Assembly: GCA_020284085.1 (NCBI GenBank)
Contig: JACEVL010000143.1
Coordinates: forward strand, 1,553,246-1,617,245
From: Aporrectodea caliginosa
Lineage: Eukaryota; Annelida; Clitellata; Crassiclitellata; Lumbricidae
Direction: 5' to 3'
DNA: 64,000 bases
In this document: piece by piece, positions 48,701 to 59,890 of the stretch
How the letters are laid out: each line of letters begins with the position of its first letter
Position numbering within the stretch: position 1 is the first letter of the stretch
The notes under the pieces: generated by a model
The model's database searches: none
The model's input: only the letters and a program-made list of their open reading frames with translations
Told to the model about the DNA's origin: nothing
Position numbers and translations under genes: made by a program

Positions 48701-51700
48701 TTTCTGGGTCCGGATACATTATACACAGAACTCTTCAAACTGTCCCGCATAAATCCATGCCCACGGTTGACTGTTTGCTAATCGCAAGAGCAGAGCAAGC
48801 CCCATAAAAAGTAAAACTGCTCGGAACACTCAATCAGACTTGCTCAGGCTTACTCGTGAATAAGCTGGAACCCTGTGCTTAGCTTTTGAGTGGTGCTTTA
48901 GAAATTTTGAGTTTATGCTTACGATTACTGAGCCCAGCTTCCAACCACCTGTCAATAACATTACTGAAGAAGAGGGACTGTGAACAAGAAGCATATTTTT
49001 ACCATGGCAGATTCAATTATAGTTTCCCAAATACTTAAAGTCAAGAACTCTTATATGAAAATTATACATACTCACAAACATAAATCTTATTACAGATATT
49101 CAATTTATATTAACCCTCGGGCTACCAAGGGGGGGTGGTTGCCACCCCCCTACGTTTTTATGCATAATTTTTTCCATATGGAATATAATTTTTGTATTTT
49201 AGGTAGCTGTAGCAGATTCATTGGCGCACATTTTGAGGTAAACATCCTGGTGGTAGCCCACGCCATTCAAAAGTTATACCTGATAGACCCGAGGCACCAG
49301 AGGTGGATACCACCCCCCTTAGTTTTTCGACTATAGCTTATTGACTATTCTTCCTAGAAGAGAAACAATTATACCATTCTTTAGAGGGAATGCAGGGCTT
49401 CATTTGCATACCTACATCTTTGTCTTATGAAATCCGGAAGTGATCAAAATAAATAATAATGCGCGCAATATGTGTGAAAAATGGCTGAATGGAAGCACTC
49501 CCCCCTTAGTTTTTGTCTGTAGCATATTCATTTGTCTTCCTGGAAGAGAAACAAAGATACCATTCTTTAGAGGGAATGTAGGGCTTCATTTGCATACCTA
49601 CACCTTTGTCTTTTGAATACCGGAAGTGATCAAAATAAATAATAATACGCGTAATCTGTGTGAAAATGGCTGAATACAGCATTACAACGTAAACCGATAT
49701 ATACATGTATGTGTGGATATATATATGTATGGATGTACATTTATACTATATAAACATGTGTAGGGATGATTTTGTGTATCTTTTATACGTAGATTAGTTT
49801 CAAAACACACATAATCTTATATTTGCTTATCCAAAAAGTACAAAATGTACGCAATAATATAAAATATTGCTAATTAATGGGTTCCGTTGTTAAAAGTGAT
49901 GTAATTTCGAGGTGCATTCACATAATGTACAACTAAATATACCATTCTGTGCAGAAATGAATGCTGAATCCATTGCTATATTACAAGTTATGATATGTGA
50001 AACCAAACACGAAATCCAGGGGGGTGGTAACCACCCCCACCCCTTGGTAGCCAGTGTTACAAAAAAAGCTTGGTAGCCCGAGGGTTAAGAATAGCCACAA
50101 CAAACTCAAATAACAGGATTACTTATTCAATGATTTCACTGTTTTGTTGACCCGATGAAAGTTTAAAGTTAAATATCAAATCCAATTCTAAAAATAAAAT
50201 AAATCTTGCAAAATTTCTGTCAGCCAGTATACTGTCAAAATCTGGATAGTATGTTAATTTCAAGCAAATTACGAGAACATTATGATAGATAAACAAACAG
50301 ATTTACACATATGGTGTAGTTTGCAATAATAAGTCTAATCACAAACTTGATAGCTCTTCAACATCCAAAACTCAGTGTAACCAAATTGTACATTAACACC
50401 AGACACGTAATGTAAAATATAACATATCACAAGCACAGAAAATAAGTCTAAATGTTTAGGCATGTTACATAACATCACAGACATCGTCTAGCTGAAGTTG
50501 GACTAACCATTTCTCCTGGAAGACATTCTGGTAGAAGAAAATAATCGGTACATGGAAAATCAGGAAGAATTGTTCCACTTCGTGAGCTTAGTGAATATTT
50601 CCTAGTAAAACCTCCCTAAATCACACATAAATAGTTGACTTAAGAAGCAGAACACATGCACTTCTACAAAGAATATAATGTTTTAGAAAACGATCTGCTG
50701 ATATAATCAGCTATTGCAATGTATGCAGATGCTACATTCAACAGAACATCTACTACGGCTTCAATTTAAATTTTTTTTCTAGTTCTGAACCCCATCAGCA
50801 TGGAGCCCATCAAAACCTATATTCCCATATGGGCCCATGTATAGCCCCTAATGCCCATGTTAATACTGGCAGGGTAGATCGACGAGCTTTACCACAAATA
50901 TGATAAAAACATGACAACCATCTGGGTTTTTGTGATATCCAGTGAAGTATGTACTGCAAACTGCACACAATGACTACAGCAGTGAAACTGTCAAAAGCAG
51001 CCAATGCACATTGGAAATGATTTAAACTAAAAATTAAGTTAATTAACAGAACTAAAATAACACAAATAATGATTTAAAATCAAGGGCAAATCATTTTGTG
51101 AATCATCACATCATTTTTAAATCGAATCGAATACTGCCGTCCGATTCATTTTCGAATCGAATATCGAAGCTTTGCAGGTTCCTAGTTGCAGAGTCTGGGG
51201 CGAGCAACTGGAAAGGCACACCTACCAAAAACTGTCCTTGAACTGTCTGGAACTGCAGCAAGAACCGTCTATTTACATTACATTACAGTTTTGCATGGCT
51301 AACCTATACACCAGAAAGCAGAAGATAACAATGACTACTGACCTCACTGACTAGTTTTGCTCCAGAAAATCTGTCACAATAAAACAGGTTTTGTATTTAT
51401 ATAGACAAGACCTTCAGTGCAAATCAGCAGATCATAACTAATACAAACAGGATGCCAGTAAGCAATACTAGCTTTTTGCAATTTCATAAATAGTAAAATC
51501 GTTGAAACTGTTAAACTTTTTGACAAACAATATAAAGATATATTGCATACTGAATAAGTGAAACTGAATCAGAAACGAGGTAAGTTAATTAAAACAGTGG
51601 CTTCCAGTGACTTATTCCTGGATGCAAAGGATATTTAGGTTAAGGCACAAACATGACAGCACCAACAACACAAACCTTTCTTTATTGCTTACATGGCTTT

Positions 51701-54415
51701 TTAATTATTGTAATTTCATTTGACACACTGGGATGAAAATTCCGGACATTAAAGTGTATGCCAACAGTACACTTACGTGAACTGACATCTTGCCAGCCAA
51801 AACCTGGACGCCTGGACCACAAAGTTTATATGGGGCACTCAACACCTGGACCACATGGTTTAAATGGAACACGGGGTTCCAACACCTGGACCACATGGTT
51901 TAAATGGGACACCCAACACCTGGAGCTCCTCCTCTTCCTTCTCCTCCTCCTTCTCTTATCTCATTTTGCAAGTATTGAAGACATCTCCTTCCACCTACCC
52001 AACCTGTTAAATTCATAAGTCAGTGCAATTTTTTATATACAAACAATGAAAGATGTACCTGGTAAGTCCAGTTCCTGAATAAATGGTGTAGTAATAGGGA
52101 CTCGTTTCTCGAATTCCAATGCCATAATAATGATACCTACAACCAAAATAACCTCCTAACCAGAGTCAACATCATTGTTATAGCCTACTTATAGGTTGCT
52201 ACCACTATCTGCACACCATCATCCCATTAGACAGATAAGTTTATATTAATTTATTCAATCTTGTCATGCAGACATAACACAACAGGTTACAAACAGGAAG
52301 AGTTTTGGCAACTATAGAAACCTGGCCATAGGGTCAGTGCTAGTAGATGTTTTTAAACAGCATGCACGCTATACAATCCTTAATGTTCTTGGATGTACGT
52401 GCGAATCGATGAGGCCTAGAGTGCAGGTTATTTTTATTGTCATGCAGCGCTAAGAATACATTACTCATCTTCATTGTCTAGTCATCAGCTCTGTTATATA
52501 ACTTATATCATCACTGATGGTATTGTACTTGCAGTCACTTCTGTCATTGCTCTGGCATTTCTTATCATGACCATTTCCATTAAAAAACCTACTACAACCA
52601 TCATCGCAAATAAGAATGATGATGATGACGGTGATGAAAACGAAAATGATGATGACAACCAACATGACCATGACAACCACCAGAACAGCCATGACCACCA
52701 CAACCACTACCCCCAGCATGAACACCACCACACTGATTACTGCTATCACACAACTGATTCTGATATCTGCTCACTTCGAATGACCTCTCGTTCCAAGTCG
52801 TCGAGTTGTCAAATGCGGAAATTTTTGGCGAATTGTCTGTAATACAATACACGAAGAGCAATCTATTTAACTCTAGCATGGGTGACAATTCCGATATACA
52901 ATATCAGTCAGAACAAAGTAAGATAACCACCTAGTTAATAAATTATTTTACATCTTCCATTTAGAAAAAGTCAAAGCAACAAAAAGGAAACAATTCAACC
53001 TTTAGGTGTCTCAGTACCTGTTTACATCCGCCAGATAGCCATGTTTCAGTGCTTTTGACAATTCAATTTTTACACTTGTATGTTTGTATGTATGTATCTA
53101 AATACTTAATAGTGCCTTTTAAGTATCTCACAAAAGCGCTCCACACGTGGCTATCTGACTTCTAGGTACATCACCATCTGCTGAGCATCTACTTTCTCGA
53201 TGAGTTCTCTTCCTATTTCATCTTTTGCACAAGGCAAATACCAGAACTACGAGAGATAGACTATCAGCAACAAGTAGGACTTCTGATGATTGTAAATTTG
53301 TAATAGGCGAAGTTTTATCTGGAAATATAAGTTACTGACTTTTCCAAACGTGGCGGCACAGGCTGGCATAAGTCCTTGCTTGAAACAGAAGTCGAGGTAA
53401 TGGTTGTAGAGAACATTGCGGGGAAGACAGACCTTGTCACTGATGCAGTAATTCTCCTCCAACCTGAAACATTAACATTCACAATAAATGTAATTGCTAT
53501 GATAGGCCTACTATTAGCCTGTGCACACACTTATTAACACATAACATGCCACATGTGACCAAGATGGAAGCTGAAAGTAAACAAAGTCAGTTTGTTGAAG
53601 ATTATTCTGCTTATACTTACAGAAATAAACAATGTCTATTCTTGCACATGTATGCATTGCTGTACAGTATTCATTTATTTAGCCCACACACACGGTGCCA
53701 AGAGCGAAGAATGATGTGTTTCAGTATATCATGGGTATTATTTTTGCCATTATTTGCAAATTTTTCTTTTTCACACTACCGCCATATTCGTGTTGATTTT
53801 TACAAGTATTGTTCCATTAATGGAACTAATGCCATATTGTCCCATTCGACGAATTACTTTCTAAATAATATTGTAATTAATAATATTATTTCCAACGCGC
53901 CGGTGGCTGCACCACTTATCTTAACATAGCGCATCAAAACTAATCTCGAGATTTCTATAGCGCCAAATTTCAAAGTCGCGGGAACCACCTTATTCACAGA
54001 CGTGATAGCCTATTGGGTTGCAATACAGACGATCAGTCCGCTAAAACAGAGTGAAAATAAATGATCGTATACAAATGTATGCACAAACTTTAATTTTGTC
54101 TGTTATATCATAAAGCTTAATATGTATTAAGTCAAGCATAGCCTACCACTGAAGCGTGAGGTTGATTTGGTTTTGCTTGTCTCTAGTTGTAACTCCGGAT
54201 GACGAGATCTTTGCCCTGCCAAAAGCTGCATTCGTTGAGTTCCGGTCTTCAGACGCTGACGTCTCCCCATCGCCCGTGTCCTTTCCTAAATCCTCATCCT
54301 CCTCCTCTTCGTCGTCGTCCTCTTCCTCATCTTCCTCCTCTGCATCCGATGCCATGACGTCATCGCCGCTGCAGTCATCTTCCGACCAATAGAAATTGCG
54401 ATTTGACGTAGTCAT
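36787..54415 (-). CDS. RFX6: RFX6-type winged-helix transcription factor, complete, 18 exons
   Basis: RFX6 is a nuclear factor that binds X-box DNA and, in vertebrates, directs endocrine pancreas and gut development. Exons in transcription order: 54415-54147, 53463-53340, 52836-52775, 52136-52059, 51370-51343, 50615-50508, 47786-47709, 46920-46807, 46353-46304, 45977-45818, 45541-45403, 41798-41686, 41158-41041, 40526-40153, 39679-39544, 39031-38744, 37982-37785, 36947-36787; about 865 aa (human 928). An acidic run covers residues 26-42. The RFX DNA-binding domain starts near W90 ([24 protein letters not shown]) and includes [19 protein letters not shown]. Later RFX6-like blocks are [60 protein letters not shown] (420-432), [14 protein letters not shown] and [20 protein letters not shown]. 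The C-terminal part is Ser/Thr/Tyr-rich. Joins keep phase; the donor at 40153 (AAG/GTCATT) is weakest. RFX4 is the nearest alternative, but these blocks fit RFX6 better. Confidence 0.93.
39170..39395 (+). mobile_element. LINE 3' end (L2/CR1-like)
   Basis: It encodes [20 protein letters not shown] followed by TFLFTGPG, the end of an L2-type reverse-transcriptase ORF. A 3' tail follows: AGCGCTATATAAATG then repeated ATTAC. It lies antisense inside an RFX6 intron. Confidence 0.7.
40555..40860 (-). mobile_element. LINE 3' end (L2/CR1-like)
   Basis: The minus strand reads [19 protein letters not shown] then TSIG, typical of the L2/CR1 C-terminal ORF. The tail side is TTTATAAAGCGCCTC on +. It lies just upstream of the RFX6 exon at 40526, which is read from the same strand. 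Confidence 0.72.
41943..42127. mobile_element. 185-bp MITE, left member of a flanking pair
   Basis: Termini CAGTGGCGTAACG and CGTTACGCCACTG are inverted. It contains GCGCCCGGGG and its complement. The termini resemble hAT ends. Immediate flanks (CCTGGGCA / GCCATACA) do not match each other. Confidence 0.75.
42480..44855. repeat. 27-bp polypyrimidine/polypurine minisatellite (about 88 units)
   Basis: The + strand unit is CTCTTCCTCCCTTTCCTCC plus ATTTCGCT; on the RFX6 sense strand it is almost pure purine with a 21-base purine run per unit. 27 is divisible by 3, so each frame codes a 9-residue repeat ([13 protein letters not shown] on -, [13 protein letters not shown] on +). This accounts for the very long open frames. 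Variant units form larger blocks: a CCTAGCCTCCATTTAA variant recurs near 43219, 43463 and 43817, and a block near 44380-44530 is repeated near 44610-44760. It sits in the RFX6 intron between 45403 and 41798, flanked by two direct MITE copies. Confidence 0.95.
44941..45123. mobile_element. 183-bp MITE, right member of a flanking pair
   Basis: It is nearly identical to 41943-42127 and in the same orientation, starting CAGTGGCATAACG and ending GTTATGTCACTG. Its immediate flanks are GCACTACA and CCTAGGAA. Confidence 0.75.
46475..46503. repeat. (CAT)n microsatellite
   Basis: About nine CAT triplets lie in an RFX6 intron. Confidence 0.9.
47100..47335 (-). mobile_element. LINE 3' end (L2/CR1-like)
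   Basis: The minus strand reads [19 protein letters not shown] and then [20 protein letters not shown], the C-terminal end of an L2/CR1-type reverse transcriptase. On + it begins with a TATTGTATTGCATTGTATTT tail and TTGTAAAGCG. It is related to 40555-40860 and lies in an RFX6 intron. Confidence 0.72.
47348..47539 (+). other. Unidentified protein-like open frame antisense in an RFX6 intron
   Basis: This + strand frame, 63 codons after a TGA, reads [20 protein letters not shown] then [13 protein letters not shown] and ends FGVHDNFV and stop. It looks like coding sequence (balanced composition, amphipathic pattern) but has no start codon. It is on the opposite strand to RFX6 and adjoins a LINE fragment. 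I do not recognise the family; it may be a remnant of a mobile element or processed gene. Confidence 0.3.
48085..48315. mobile_element. Decayed retroposon with (CAAT)n end
   Basis: Repeated CAAT is followed by TTTGATACAGCACCC and CTACTCAGAGGCACTTCCGG. This is the reverse complement of the tail layout seen in the SINEs and LINEs here (AGAGGCGC, then GGGTGCTATA). The body near 48210-48310 has no recognised coding sequence. Confidence 0.45.
49114..50084. mobile_element. 971-bp TTAA-type (piggyBac-like) non-autonomous element, copy 1
   Basis: The ends CCCTCGGGCTACCAAG and CTTGGTAGCCCGAGGG are perfect inverted repeats flanked by TTAA (49110-49113, 50085-50088). G-runs of seven and C-runs near both ends form secondary inverted arms. 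A roughly 165-bp internal segment (ACCATTCTTTAGAGGGAATG ... ATACGCGTAAT) is tandemly repeated. No transposase is seen. It is in the RFX6 intron between 50508 and 47786. Confidence 0.88.
51797..51920 (+). repeat. Tandem repeat of about 45-50 bp, three copies
   Basis: CACCTGGACCACATGGTTTA and AATGGGACAC phrases recur three times with drift. It is followed by a CTCCTCTTCC-rich stretch, in an RFX6 intron. Confidence 0.7.
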
Positions 54416-55010
54416 GGTAATGACGCGGTTCCAAACAATTTGAATCCTAGACAGAAACCAACTTTTGCGCGTATGTGATAATTTTCCTATTAAACAGTCT
54501 GATCGAGATATTTTAATTTCAAAGTTAGTTTGTGACCATTCTACGTTTAATAGTCTACAGGTGGATGAGCTACAACATACAATGATAGGCTAGCCTCTGG
54601 CTAGGTCTGTTATGCTGTCCAAAACTATATAGGCCCCTATAGGCCTATATTTATGAATATAGCGCAACCAGCTGATGTAGGCCCTACCACAACATCGTAA
54701 TAATTATGTTAATCAACAATGTTAGCCAACAACATGGGTTTCTGATAGGTAGCAGCCTATTATAATCATAAAATGTATGGGACTAAGTGTAGCACATGAA
54801 GTCAACATGGGAGAGTAGGGGAAAGGCTTGTAATATGGGCCACTGTGTAATATGGGCTTGACTGTATTTCCAACCTATCATGTCTGTGGAGAGCTCTTAC
54901 AGTGAGAAACCAGCCGTCTATGTCTATACTGATTTCAACTTCCTGTTCTGAATGTGTGCCTTTGCTAATAACTTCTGCCAGTCTTCTTGAATAATCAAGA
55001 AGAGTATTAA

Positions 55011-55977
55011 CCCTCGGGCTACCAAGGAGAAGGGGGTGGTTGCCACCCCCCCTAGGTTTTATTCATTTCAAACTTTTTCCGTATGGAATAAAAATTTGAC
55101 CTTTTAGGTAGCTGTAGGGGGTTCATTTACACACGTTTTGAGGTAAAATGTGAGATGATATCTCACACCGTTCAAAAGTTATAGCCAATATACCCGAGGT
55201 ACCAGGGGGGGTGGATACCACCCCCTAGACTTTCGACTATATCTTATCCGTCATTTAATATTAAGAGACACAAATTATACCATTCTATAGAGGGAATGTG
55301 GGGCTACATTTCTATGGTCACTGAGTTGACCTGTGACAACCGGAAGTGCTCAAAATAAATAATAATACGCGTAATATGCGTGAAAAATGGCTGAATGGAA
55401 GGACTCCCCCCTTAGTTTTTGTCTGTAGCATATTCATTTGTCTTCCTGGAAGAGAAACAAAGATACCATTCTTTAGAGGGAATGAAGGGCTTCATTTGCA
55501 TACCTACATCTTTGTCTTTTGAATACCGGAAGTGATCAAAATAAATAATAATACGCGTAATCTGTGTGAAAATGGCTGAATACAGCATTACAACGTAAAC
55601 CGATGTATATGTATGGATATATATGTATGGATGTACATTTATACTATATAAACATGTGTAGGGATGATTTTGTGTATCTTTTATACATGGATTAGTTTCA
55701 AAACACACATAATCTTATATTTGTTTATCCAAAAAGTACAAAATGTACGCAATAATATACAATATTGCTAATTAATGGGTTCCGTTGTTAAAAGTGATGT
55801 AATTTCGAGGTGCATTCACATAATGTACAACTAAATATACCATTCTGTGCAGAAATGAATGCTGAATCCATTGCTATATTACAAGTTATGATATGTAAAA
55901 CCAAACACGAAATCCAGAAGGGGTGGTAACCACCCCCTTGGTAGTCCGTGTTACAAAAAAGCTTGGTAGCCCTAGGG
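55011..55977. mobile_element. 967-bp TTAA-type non-autonomous element, copy 2
   Basis: It is the same family and orientation as 49114-50084, with TTAA on both sides (55007-55010, 55978-55981). The left end is CCCTCGGGCTACCAAG; the right end has one mismatch (CCTAGGG). The internal half is nearly identical to copy 1, including CGTAATCTGTGTGAAAATGG, so the two are of similar and probably recent age. Confidence 0.88.
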
Positions 55978-56188
55978 TTAAATCTGAATTATTAGAATTA
56001 GAATAATAATTAGAACTAGAATCGGCCTTAGACTGCCTACATCCGTAGGCCCTATATGTTGAAGTTAAGTCGAATCCGAACTTTTGTATCACATGCTATA
56101 ATAGGCTAAGCGCAGCTAAACGACTGTAGGCCTACAGTAACTGTAGCCTAGATGCCTCGTTCGGTTAACACTGCCAGCTACCAGAACC

Positions 56189-56326
56189 CAGTGGCGGCGC
56201 CAGAGGGGATAGGGGGCTCAGCCCCCTCCCAAAAGTGGGAAATCACTGCAAATCACAGGGAGGAGGGGACAAAGGGAAGAGCTTGGAGCTTTAGCCCCTA
56301 AACCTGAAATCCTGGCGCCTCCACTG
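56189..56326. mobile_element. 138-bp hAT MITE with perfect 8-bp target duplication
   Basis: Inverted ends CAGTGGCGGCGCCAG and CTGGCGCCTCCACTG are flanked exactly by CCAGAACC (56181-56188 and 56327-56334). Confidence 0.92.
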
Positions 56327-59129
56327 CCAGAACCCCGAGACGACATTTTCCTCACCTCTGCATAGGCCTATTTGCAATATATATGCAGTCTCGCCACTCC
56401 ACATTAAAGGCCAAACATCATACGTCCATAGGCTTTTTACTTCTGTGCTGCATTCTGTTGTCCCTGCGGTACCGGCGTTCCCATGGGCGGTAGATGGGAA
56501 CCCACATACGCTCTATGCATAAGGGTCCCATAGGCTATGAGAGCATGGGCAATGTACGATTTCCATGTTGGCATGCAGGCAGAGGTAGCCTACTCACAAC
56601 GTGGTGAAGTTTCCTCAAACAGTGTGGTTTGGTCTACTTTCGGTTGCACGGCAGGCCTATCTTTCAACCGAGACCTAATGTAAGCCCTAGATTAGACTGC
56701 ATCACTATAGGCCCACAAATTACTAATCAGGCCAATCGGCTAATTAAGCGCAGATGACCTACCTTTGAATCAGTTCTCGCCTTCCGCGTCTCTCACTTCA
56801 TTCTCACAATGACTGCTGCAGCTAAGTAAGAATAGGATAGGAGTCTTGCTTTGATCGATATATCTATAGATTCATCACATTGAAAACAAGGACGGTTCCA
56901 TTCGGTCAGGGCAAAATTATCCGCTCTCGACGCGTGTAGGCTATATCCACCACTGTGTAGAAATCCATTTCGACATACTGACCCGATGTAGCGTAATAGG
57001 TGATAGTATAGGCCTATATAGCTTATACACGTAAGCGGTTATAGTGCTATTTTCTTAAACGTGCGAACTGGTTTGGCCATCAAGGCATCCATCTCTATTC
57101 CAATGTAGGCCAACGCTTCTATCAGTTGTAGGCCTAATTTGTAAATGCCCACAAATTGTCCGACGTAGGCTTACGTATACATGCGCAGCTCAGATTACGT
57201 AACACAAGTCTTAATGAATCCCTTGCAAAGAATACCGATCTTGCCTATTATATAGCCTATTCTACATGGAATCTCGGATACAGTCTAAGCCCTAATAACT
57301 CGATGTCGACGTTCGACGTACGCCGGATGTGTATAAAATGGCGCGAACTGCATTGGGCCTATGGCATAAATCCGACGACGCGCTATACAGCTCACACGTG
57401 ACTTAACGTCAGCCGTAGTTAGCACGCCCATGTTTAGCCGTCGCGTAGGGCAAATTTTGCCCGACATAAGTGAACAGCCAAGTACCGTATCATAGTAGGC
57501 GTAATATCATACACAATTATGCGACCGTACATAAGAAAATCATCACAAAGCCGGAAAAGTTAATTTGCGAGAAACGTAAGTAGGCATAAAGTGGGTCAAA
57601 AAGAGTTGTTTGCCTATAATTGCCCTTTAATATAATTTTTCTGATGATCAAGTTGATACAGTTGTCTGTTATCGTGCTTCCAAAGTAGCCTACGGTACCG
57701 TAGCAGAACTGATGTAGGCTACTTAACCTTTTCCCTTATGGATCGCTAATTGTAGGAACAATATATGGTTACCATCTAACGTTAATGGACGTAGAACTTC
57801 TGGGTATAGCGAATCAGGGAGACCAATAAGATGCATATGAGATTGGGCTTGAGAAGGGTTGTCCTGAGTGCCACCATGTGTTGTACCGTACGTTAGAAGC
57901 AGCTGGGGGTGTATGAAGGCCTGTTGCACGAGCGTTGAGTGGGTAAAATGTAGGGGCCTATCCATCAGGGTGAGAATTGTTGGGGGTTGAAACCCCTAGT
58001 CTTTCTTCATTGCATACCACAGGGGTCGTTTCCAACCCGCTCAGTTGTGCTAGTGTCATTTAGTAGCCTAACTAATAAAGTTGTGCTCTGGTTTTGTGCA
58101 ACCATGTGAATTGTATATTAATAAATTTGGTGATGTCATCACTTAAGCTTTCTATTGCATTATTAAATTTTCTCAATAAAAGACTTGATTTTGATTAGAG
58201 TCTGAGTTGCAAACCTCCTAGGATTGACTGCTGTTTTCAAATTTCGTTGACATCAGTTTGCAAAATCCTGATAAAATATTAAACTCTACATGAATCAAAG
58301 TCTGCCCCCAGTCTTTTTTCTACAATTCTCACACTGCTACCCAAGTATCCATGCAAGTGTAGGAATGGTACTTCAAACCAGTGTTGGAGAAATTTTCCCC
58401 TCTATACCTTTAAGATGACCTTTATAAAAGCCACCATAAAAATCACTTCCTGGTTCAGACTTAATTGATTAACGATGCATTTTCAAGCACCGACTTTCCT
58501 TGGCCTCTTTCGACGGAGTACTTTATAACGTAGCCTACGTGTTCCAACCTCCTTCGTTTGATTTTATCTGGATCAGACGACTGTGCATAGCACGGTACTC
58601 CAGCTTTCCGGTATCTGAACCAAAATAGAGTTAACAATATCAATTAATATTGGTCTGCAGCTATTCGATCACATCCGCGTTCCTGTGGCATAAATCTGAT
58701 AGGGAGCGCTGCTGCTGGCTTCTCATATAACTGGCAGATGAGAGTCCTTGTTTGATTAAGTCCTACGTTGTATTGGCTCATCAAATAAAACCTCAGGGAA
58801 GTAGGCTATATAGGTTAAGCTTGCGGCCGAGGCTCCGTCGCCTGAAACCGAGCAGCCCGTTATATCACTTGGGTCAACGACGATATTAACATAATTATGC
58901 ACTTAACATTGTAAGATACATAAAGTGCTGTAGAACTTCTTGCTACAGAGCCGACCCAGTAACGAAGACTACCATTACACTATGGTACCAAATATTTGCA
59001 CTGGGAACATTACATAAGCTTTTGAATAGGGTGGGACACCATATAGCCTAGCTGGGGAAGAAACCTGCCCAGGAAGCTGGGCATTGGAAGATTTTTGTAC
59101 GACACAGGCCGACCTGCACGTCTTTTATC

Positions 59130-59890
59130 AAGAAATACAATAAGAGTCGGTCAGCACCACTGCCGCTGAAGACGTTGCCTTTGAGTATGTTTGTCGAGCT
59201 CTCGTTCCCGGCAACCGGTCCGGAGAGAGCGCCGGCCTTGGACGGACCAACAGAGGACTCCAGCGGTCGTCACAAGGACCCCCACCACTCCACGACGTCG
59301 TTGTCGTCGTCCCAACACTCGACAATGGCAACCGCAGCCACGCGCTCACTCCAACCGAAGCCCTGCGACCGACCAAAGTCAAACGCCGTTTCGTCGGCTG
59401 CGACGTTCGGGCGGGCGGGCAGGCGGTCGGCCCCCGTCGGCCGGTTATCAGGCGGCACGTGCGGGGACGAGAGACGGGCGTCTTAGCCGAACGGACGGAC
59501 GACAGTCGGTCGTAAACCGGAAGCGGGCTGGGCAGCCGCACTACACGGCTAATCTGTGTATCGAGTCAGATCCAGTGGGATGCGTAATCTGGCGATCATC
59601 GCTCAAGAAGCGTCGTGCTAACTGCTCCCTCCCCAAAACTTCTCTCATCCTGCGTGCATGCTCCCTCCTCTTCTTGTCTCTGTGTTGCCTGGCGCTAAGT
59701 GGCGCCCCGCTGCGTCCTGTGATGGGCAAACAACACTCGGGTTCGGCGCCTGACCAGTCTTTCGGGGGCCGCACCGTGCGGCCACTCGAGCATCCTCCGT
59801 CTAAGAAGGGATCCTTTCTTTCCAGGTCGCCCGAAAGATCCGCCTCCTGTCCATCCATTCAGTCGCACGACTACATGTACGTTTAAGAGG
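59130..59890. other. CpG-rich block, possible unidentified promoter/5' exon
   Basis: Against an AT-rich background this 760-bp stretch is GC-rich and full of CG dinucleotides (for example CGGGCGGGCGGGCAGGCGG near 59408). Open frames occur in several frames, as expected from few stop codons in GC-rich DNA. None matches a known family. It lies 0.9 kb past the PRKDC stop, so it is not that gene's promoter. Confidence 0.6.
59722..59886 (+). CDS. Candidate first coding exon with N-myristoylation-like start
   Basis: This 54-codon frame inside the CpG-rich block starts MGKQHSGSAPDQS, fitting the N-myristoylation pattern (Gly2, Ser6). It continues PLEHPPSKKGSFLSRSPERS to HDYMYV and stop. A donor-like GTACGT at 59878 could splice it onward, but no downstream + exon is recognised before the window ends. 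I do not know the family. The frame also continues upstream to 59191 without a stop, so the start choice is uncertain. Confidence 0.25.
   Translation: MGKQHSGSAPDQSFGGRTVRPLEHPPSKKGSFLSRSPERSASCPSIQSHDYMYV

Noticed and set aside
52474..52842. + strand 122-codon frame with a hydrophobic segment and an Asp/His-rich tail
   Set aside because: It overlaps a real RFX6 exon (52775-52836) in antisense, and the Asp/His tract is simple GAT/CAC-type sequence. No family was recognised.
53546..53929. + strand 127-codon frame
   Set aside because: It is AT-rich and low in coding character, with no recognisable domain, inside RFX6 intron 1.
58461..58643. - strand 60-codon frame after a possible acceptor
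   Set aside because: It looks somewhat protein-like (Lys/Arg-rich) but matches nothing I know, and no partner exon was found. It is not an RFX6 5' exon, because the RFX6 start at 54415 already gives a plausible N-terminus.
59128..59541. - strand 137-codon frame in the CpG-rich block
   Set aside because: It is a likely by-product of few stop codons in GC-rich DNA; there are equal-length frames on the other strand and no homology.
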